This document shows, one piece after another, positions 32,906-36,974 of a stretch of DNA of 36,974 nucleotides. The stretch spans positions 1-36,974 of the forward strand of contig NZ_BBPI01000063.1 in the NCBI RefSeq assembly GCF_000787715.1, read 5' to 3'. This DNA comes from Sphingomonas parapaucimobilis NBRC 15100. Its GTDB lineage: Bacteria; Pseudomonadota; Alphaproteobacteria; Sphingomonadales; Sphingomonadaceae. The translations under genes and the position numbers were made by a program. The notes beneath the pieces are model-generated. The model did no database searches. It was not told where the DNA came from and saw only the letters and a list, made by a program, of their open reading frames with translations. Each line of letters opens with the position of its first letter. Position 1 is the stretch's first letter.

Positions 32906-33450
32906 TGCGGGCGCATTCCGCGCCGGGCACGCCACTGCTCGGCACTCTGGCCCCAGGCATCGACGCGGAAGCTCTCGAGCGGCGCGGGCAGGCTTACCGG
33001 CCCTTCGTTCACCGCACCCAGCCGCTGCGCCAGCTTGATCGAGCCTATATTGTCCGGGTCGATGGTGTGTATGACATGATCCCAGCCCAGCACGTCGACC
33101 GCATAGTCCATCGCCGCCACCGCCGCTTCATGGGCATAGCCGCGCCCGGCGAATGCGCGCGCCACGCCCCAGCCGACCTCGCGCCCCGGCCACCCCTCGG
33201 GCTGCCACGGGCCGATGCGGCCGACCCAGCGGCCGGTATCGCGTTCGATCACCGAGAACATGGCGAAACCGCGCACGCTCCACGCGCCGACCATGGTGCA
33301 AAGGTTGCGCCACGCCGCCCCGCGCGCCTGCACGCCGCCCAGGAAGCGCATCGTGTCCTCTTCGGCGTGGAACGCCGCCCAGGCCTCGAAATCCTCCGCC
33401 GAGGGAAGCCGCAAGGTCAACCGCTCGGTCTGGAGGACCGGGCTTGTCAC
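32902..33450 (-). CDS. GNAT family N-acetyltransferase (RimJ/RimL type)
   Basis: A 182-residue protein beginning [20 protein letters not shown], the usual RimJ-like start. It has [34 protein letters not shown], in which the acetyl-CoA loop is seen as [11 protein letters not shown], and [19 protein letters not shown] near the end. It transfers an acetyl group from acetyl-CoA to an amine or protein N-terminus; the substrate is unknown. It overlaps ribH by four bases upstream and the membrane protein by four bases downstream. Confidence 0.9.
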   Translation of the reverse strand: MTSPVLQTERLTLRLPSAEDFEAWAAFHAEEDTMRFLGGVQARGAAWRNLCTMVGAWSVRGFAMFSVIERDTGRWVGRIGPWQPEGWPGREVGWGVARAFAGRGYAHEAAVAAMDYAVDVLGWDHVIHTIDPDNIGSIKLAQRLGAVNEGPVSLPAPLESFRVDAWGQSAEQWRARRGMRPQ

Positions 33451-33866
33451 CCGAACCGGCCCTTCAGCGCCAGCATGGCGAGCGCCGCCTTGGCCGCCTC
33501 GCCGCCCTTGTTCTTTTCGTCGGGCTTGGCGCGGGTCAGGGCCTGCGCCTCGTTCTCGGTGGTGATGATGCCGTTGCCGATGGGCAGCCCGTCCATGGTC
33601 AGCGCCATCAGCCCGCGCGCGCTTTCGTTCGAGACGATCTCAAAATGATAGGTCTCGCCGCGGATCACCACGCCGATCGCGACGAACGCGTCGTAGCGCC
33701 CCGTATCCGCCGCCATCGCCACCGCGCCGGGGATTTCCAACGCGCCGGGGACGGTAATCGTCTCATGGCTGTGGCCCGCTTCCTCGATCGCGGCGCGCGC
33801 GCCCGCCAGCAGCAGGTCGTTCAGATGCTCGTAGAAGCGCGCCTCGACGATCAACACATGCGCCAT
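33447..33866 (-). CDS. ribH: 6,7-dimethyl-8-ribityllumazine synthase
   Basis: A 139-residue protein, at the short end for the family but with the core motifs: [55 protein letters not shown] and [21 protein letters not shown]. It joins the DHBP made by RibB to the pyrimidine made by RibD to give lumazine, the substrate of RibE. The ATG at 33866 touches the ribB-type gene stop (one shared base), and its end overlaps the acetyltransferase start by four bases. Confidence 0.95.
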   Translation of the reverse strand: MAHVLIVEARFYEHLNDLLLAGARAAIEEAGHSHETITVPGALEIPGAVAMAADTGRYDAFVAIGVVIRGETYHFEIVSNESARGLMALTMDGLPIGNGIITTENEAQALTRAKPDEKNKGGEAAKAALAMLALKGRFG

Positions 33867-35017
33867 CAGGCGTCTCCCTCAGCATTTTCGATACGACGTT
33901 CGCCGACGATCGACAGGCCATAGCCGTCGAGGCCGATCAGCGTGTGATGAGTGTTGGTCAGCAGCACCATGTCCTGCACGCCCAGTTCGGCCAGGATCAT
34001 CGCGCCGACGCCGTAATCGCGCAGTTCCTCCATATCAATCTGCACCTCTTCGCCCGCTTTCAGGCGAACGGCGGTGGTGAAGGCGTCGGTGCGCGGGCGG
34101 TTGATGACGACGATCACGCCTGAGCCTTCCTCGGCGATCATCCGCATCGACTTGGCGAGCAAAGCGCCACGCGCGCCCGCTTCGCCGAACACGTCGGCAA
34201 AGGGCGACAGCGCGTGCATCCGCACCAGCACCGGCTGGTCGGTGTCGAGCTTGCCCTTGACCAGCGCCACCTGTTCGGTGCCCGTCGCCTTGTTGCGATA
34301 GGCGCGCGCGGTCCAGGTGCCGCCCCATTCGCTTTCGAAGGTGGCTTCGGACTGCAACTCGACCAGATGGTCGTAGCGGCGGCGATAGGCGATCAGGTCG
34401 CGGATCGTGCCGATCTTCAGATTGTGGAGCTGCGCGAAGGACACCAGGTCGTCCATCCGCGCCATCGTGCCGTCCTCGTTCATGATCTCGCAGATCACGC
34501 CCGAGGGGTTGAGGCCCGCCAGCCGCGCGACGTCGACCGCCGCCTCGGTGTGCCCTGCGCGCACCAGCACGCCGCCGTCGCGCGCGACCAGCGGGAAGAC
34601 ATGGCCCGGCGTCACCAGCGAGTCGGGACCCTGCGACGCGTCGATCGCGACGGCGATGGTCCGCGCCCGGTCGGCGGCGGAAATGCCGGTGGTCACACCC
34701 TCGCGCGCCTCGATCGAGATGGTGAAGGCGGTTTCGTGCCGCGTCCCGTTCTTCGGGCTCATCAGCGGCAGGCCGAGCGTGTCGACCCGCTCGCGCGTCA
34801 TGGCGAGGCAGATCAGCCCGCGTCCGTGCCGTGCCATGAAGTTGACCTTTTCCGGCGTCGCCATCTGCGCCGGAATGACCAGATCGCCCTCATTCTCGCG
34901 GTCCTCGTCATCGACCAGGATGAACATGCGGCCGTTGCGCGCCTCGTCGATGATCTCTTCGGGGCTGGAGAGAAACCCGCGCCGCAGACCGGCCAGGGCG
35001 TCGGGATTAGCGGCCAC
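33866..35017 (-). CDS. ribB: RibB with degenerate cyclohydrolase II domain (RibBX type)
   Basis: A 383-residue protein. The start is the GTG at 35017, eight bases after a GGAG and overlapping ribE by 11 bases. Residues 8-205 are 3,4-dihydroxy-2-butanone 4-phosphate synthase with [10 protein letters not shown] (36-45), HGRGLIC (64-70) and [10 protein letters not shown]. Residues 215-383 resemble GTP cyclohydrolase II but lack its zinc site (no GDxxxSxxCDCxxQL) and keep only scattered similarity ([22 protein letters not shown]). The first half should be active; the second half probably is not a cyclohydrolase. This form, RibBX, is known from other proteobacteria, where a separate ribA supplies the activity. 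Confidence 0.92.
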   Translation of the reverse strand: MAANPDALAGLRRGFLSSPEEIIDEARNGRMFILVDDEDRENEGDLVIPAQMATPEKVNFMARHGRGLICLAMTRERVDTLGLPLMSPKNGTRHETAFTISIEAREGVTTGISAADRARTIAVAIDASQGPDSLVTPGHVFPLVARDGGVLVRAGHTEAAVDVARLAGLNPSGVICEIMNEDGTMARMDDLVSFAQLHNLKIGTIRDLIAYRRRYDHLVELQSEATFESEWGGTWTARAYRNKATGTEQVALVKGKLDTDQPVLVRMHALSPFADVFGEAGARGALLAKSMRMIAEEGSGVIVVINRPRTDAFTTAVRLKAGEEVQIDMEELRDYGVGAMILAELGVQDMVLLTNTHHTLIGLDGYGLSIVGERRIENAEGDA

Positions 35018-35609
35018 GATAATGCTCCATGCGCTGCAGGTAACGGGCGAGCACGTCGATCTCGATATTGACGCGCTGGCCCGCCGCAATGCCGCCCAGC
35101 GTGGTGACGGCGGCGGTGTGGGGAATGATGTTCAGGCCGAAGACGGTGCCGGTTTCGGTGTCCTCGACGCTGTTGACGGTCAGTGAGACGCCGTCGACCG
35201 TCACCGACCCCTTGGTTGCCATGAAGGGGGCGAGGTCGGCAGGCACGCCAACGAAGACGCGGTGCGATCCGCCTTCCTCGGCCACCGACACGACATGGCC
35301 GACGCCGTCGACATGGCCGGTGACGATATGGCCGCCCAGCTCGTCGCCCAGCTTCATCGCGCGTTCCAGGTTCAGCCGCTGGCCGCTCGTCCACTGGTCG
35401 GCGGTGCGCCCGATCGTCTCGGCCGAGACATCGACCGCGAACCAGTCGGGTCCCTTCTCGACCACGGTCAGGCAGACGCCCGAACAGGCGATCGACGCGC
35501 CCAGGTCGATGGTGCCTGTATCATAGGCGGTGGCGATGACGACTCGCGTGTCGCCGCGCGTTTCCACGGCGGTGACGGAGCCGATGTCGGTGACGATCCC
35601 GGTAAACAT
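35007..35609 (-). CDS. ribE: Riboflavin synthase
   Basis: A 200-residue protein of two similar lumazine-binding barrels. The first starts [12 protein letters not shown] with CSGVCLTVV; the second has [13 protein letters not shown] and [11 protein letters not shown]. Two lumazine molecules are converted to riboflavin and a pyrimidine. The ATG at 35609 lies one base after the ribD stop. The end overlaps the ribB-type start by 11 bases. The usual length is kept. Confidence 0.95.
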   Translation of the reverse strand: MFTGIVTDIGSVTAVETRGDTRVVIATAYDTGTIDLGASIACSGVCLTVVEKGPDWFAVDVSAETIGRTADQWTSGQRLNLERAMKLGDELGGHIVTGHVDGVGHVVSVAEEGGSHRVFVGVPADLAPFMATKGSVTVDGVSLTVNSVEDTETGTVFGLNIIPHTAAVTTLGGIAAGQRVNIEIDVLARYLQRMEHYRGR

Positions 35610-35610
35610 A

Positions 35611-36579
35611 TCAGTCGCGCTCGTAGACCTCCAACCGGTCGCTGCCAAGCATCCGTGAATCGGCCAGCCGCCAGCGGCCATGCGCCTCGGCCAGGCGGCT
35701 GAGGCCGATATCGCCCAGCGCCGCGCGCCCCTGACCGATCAGGATGGGCGCGCGATAGAGGAGCAGCCGGTCAACCCGATCCCCGGCCAGGAAGGCGGAG
35801 GCGGTCTGTGCCCCCCCCTCGACCATCAGCCGGTCGACGCCCGCCAGATCGGCGATGGCGGCGGGGGAGTGGATGGTTTCCCAGCCCGCCTCGGGCGTGC
35901 GCGAAAGCAGGATACGGCGTGGGCTGTGCGACTCGAGGCCGGGCAGGCGGACATCCAGCGTGGGCGAATCCGCTTCCAGCGTGCCGCGCCCGACGAGGAT
36001 CGCTTCGTGGCGGCTGCGCTCCAAATGGGTATGGGCGCGGGCTTCCGGCCCGGTGATCCAGCGGCTCTCACCATCGGGACGGGCGATCTTCCCGTCGAGC
36101 GAGGTGGCAAGTTTCAGCGTGACGAAGGGGCGACCCTTCGCCCGGCGGGTCAGGAAGCCCGCGATCATCGCGCGTGCTTCGGCCTCGCGCACGCCGGTCG
36201 TGACCATAATCCCGGCGGCGCGGGCGCGGGCGAAGCCTGCGCCATCGGTGCGCGGATCGGGATCGCCCATCGCCGCGACGATCCGCGCGACCCGGTGGGC
36301 GATCAACAGGTCGGTGCAGGCAGGGCCGCGAGTCGAGACATGCGCGCACGGTTCCAGCGTGACATAGGCGGTGGCACCGCGCGCCGCCTCGCCCGCCTCG
36401 GCCAGCGCCATCGCCTCCGCATGGGGACGGCCACCGACCTGAGTCCAGCCGCGCCCGACCACGCGATCGTCGCGGACCAGCACGCATCCGACATTGGGAT
36501 TGGGCGCGGTCCGCCCGACGCCGCGATCCGCCAGCGCCAGTGCCGCCCCCATCCAGCGACGATCGATCAGATGCCCCAC
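35611..36579 (-). CDS. ribD: Bifunctional riboflavin deaminase/reductase RibD
   Basis: A 322-residue two-domain enzyme. The N-terminal deaminase has the zinc site H53-A-E55, C78 and C88 in LEPCAHVSTRGPAC. The C-terminal reductase begins about residue 148 with FVTLKLATSLDGKIA and includes ITGPEARAHTHLERS and LMVEGGAQTASAFL. It carries out the second and third steps of riboflavin synthesis from the GTP-derived pyrimidine. The start at 36579 overlaps the upstream membrane-protein gene by 13 bases. The gap between C78 and C88 is one residue longer than in E. coli, as I recall for sphingomonads. Confidence 0.95.
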   Translation of the reverse strand: MGHLIDRRWMGAALALADRGVGRTAPNPNVGCVLVRDDRVVGRGWTQVGGRPHAEAMALAEAGEAARGATAYVTLEPCAHVSTRGPACTDLLIAHRVARIVAAMGDPDPRTDGAGFARARAAGIMVTTGVREAEARAMIAGFLTRRAKGRPFVTLKLATSLDGKIARPDGESRWITGPEARAHTHLERSRHEAILVGRGTLEADSPTLDVRLPGLESHSPRRILLSRTPEAGWETIHSPAAIADLAGVDRLMVEGGAQTASAFLAGDRVDRLLLYRAPILIGQGRAALGDIGLSRLAEAHGRWRLADSRMLGSDRLEVYERD

Positions 36580-36914
36580 TTGCTCAGCGCATCGTCGACC
36601 TTCTTAAATTCGGCCTGCCGCTGATCCTTGGCGGCCTTTTCCTCGGCCAGCCGCTGCTTCTTCTTCACATAATCGATCTTCTGCTGCGCCAGGATCTCCG
36701 CCTCGCTGCGGTCGGCGCGCCACTGTTCGACATAGATGATGTCGGGCTTGTACGGCACCGGCACATAATCGTCGCGCGCAAAGGCATAGATGAAGAAGCC
36801 GGTGATCCCGACCGCGATCATCAGGAAGACCAGCTCATAGGGCTGGCGCTGCGACAGGAAGAGCCGCAGGTCGCGGATCGCGCGGACGGGGGAGAAGCGG
36901 CCGAAGAACGACAT
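36567..36914 (-). CDS. Hypothetical membrane protein with coiled-coil tail
   Basis: A 115-residue protein. Residues 27-46 (LVFLMIAVGITGFFIYAFA) form one membrane segment, preceded by a basic N-terminus, so the tail should be periplasmic by the positive-inside rule. Residues 70-105 are rich in Glu, Lys, Ala and Gln and look like a coiled coil. No family recognised. It ends with 13 bases of overlap with ribD, so it is probably the first gene of the same transcript. The FMN riboswitch often found ahead of rib operons is not visible in the 60 bases left upstream. Confidence 0.75.
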   Translation of the reverse strand: MSFFGRFSPVRAIRDLRLFLSQRQPYELVFLMIAVGITGFFIYAFARDDYVPVPYKPDIIYVEQWRADRSEAEILAQQKIDYVKKKQRLAEEKAAKDQRQAEFKKVDDALSKWGI

Positions 36915-36974
36915 GAGGGGGAATGTAGGGGGTGTGGGCTTGGGGCGCTAGTGGGGTGTTGGTCTCGGTGAGAC
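36915..36974. other. Window end, upstream of the riboflavin run
   Basis: Sixty bases of GT-rich sequence with no recognisable element. The promoter of the minus-strand rib genes is probably here or beyond the window. Confidence 0.4.

Noticed and set aside
36915..36974. FMN riboswitch ahead of the rib genes
   Set aside because: Only 60 bases remain upstream and none match the conserved FMN-aptamer segments; it could lie outside the window.

Overview
The window is ordinary, gene-dense alphaproteobacterial chromosome, most likely from Sphingomonas or a close relative in the Sphingomonadaceae. The evidence is the high GC content, the gene set and its order (hisC-tyrA facing metX-metW; ftsE-ftsX-ydcF-plsC; a ribD-ribE-ribBX-ribH run; feoAB), an HWE-type histidine kinase with a single-domain receiver, a putative EcfG-type stress promoter, and two families of short palindromic intergenic repeats that I associate with sphingomonad genomes. 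I see no phage, insertion sequence, CRISPR array or defence island, and I did not find a clearly new multi-gene system.

Layout. 1-5.5 kb (minus strand): an OprB-like porin preceded by an unlisted 48-codon reading frame with a near-perfect ribosome binding site, a CNT/NupC nucleoside transporter, and an AsmA-family envelope protein. 5.6-6.3 kb (plus): rpmI-rplT with a structured leader and a strong intrinsic terminator. 6.5-8.6 kb (minus): a TonB-dependent siderophore receptor with a candidate Fur site. 8.8-11.6 kb: a DUF1489 protein, a secreted ankyrin protein, then a coupled SCO / cysteine-cluster / YgjP-metallopeptidase trio. 11.6-13.8 kb: a class A penicillin-binding protein, whose end overlaps the metallopeptidase. 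14.0-16.6 kb: a double PilZ protein, tRNA-Leu(GAG) and a MATE exporter. 16.7-20.5 kb: a zinc-ribbon/DUF3426 protein facing away from a tightly coupled ftsE-ftsX-ydcF-plsC run. 20.5-24.4 kb: tyrA and hisC (minus) divergent from metX-metW (plus). 24.4-26.5 kb: a receiver-only response regulator convergent with a GAF-PAS-HWE kinase. 26.5-29.3 kb (minus): feoA-feoB-ssb, in line with the kinase. 29.4-32.3 kb: COQ9-like and EamA proteins (minus), then an Old Yellow Enzyme reductase (plus). 32.5-36.9 kb (minus): a riboflavin operon of seven closely packed genes.

How the parts relate. Envelope growth and division (PBP1A-type enzyme, FtsEX, PlsC, AsmA), methionine and aromatic/histidine amino-acid synthesis, iron uptake (siderophore receptor, FeoAB), respiration-linked functions (SCO, COQ9) and flavin synthesis are all housekeeping. 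The points most worth a second look are: the small reading frame ahead of the porin; repeat elements that supply the 3' ends and stop codons of plsC and the MATE gene; a RibB fused to a cyclohydrolase II domain that has lost its zinc cysteines; an EcfG-like promoter ahead of the receiver gene; and the placement of ssb and a sensor kinase directly behind iron-transport genes. Coordinates and start codons come from reading the sequence by eye; no database search was run.
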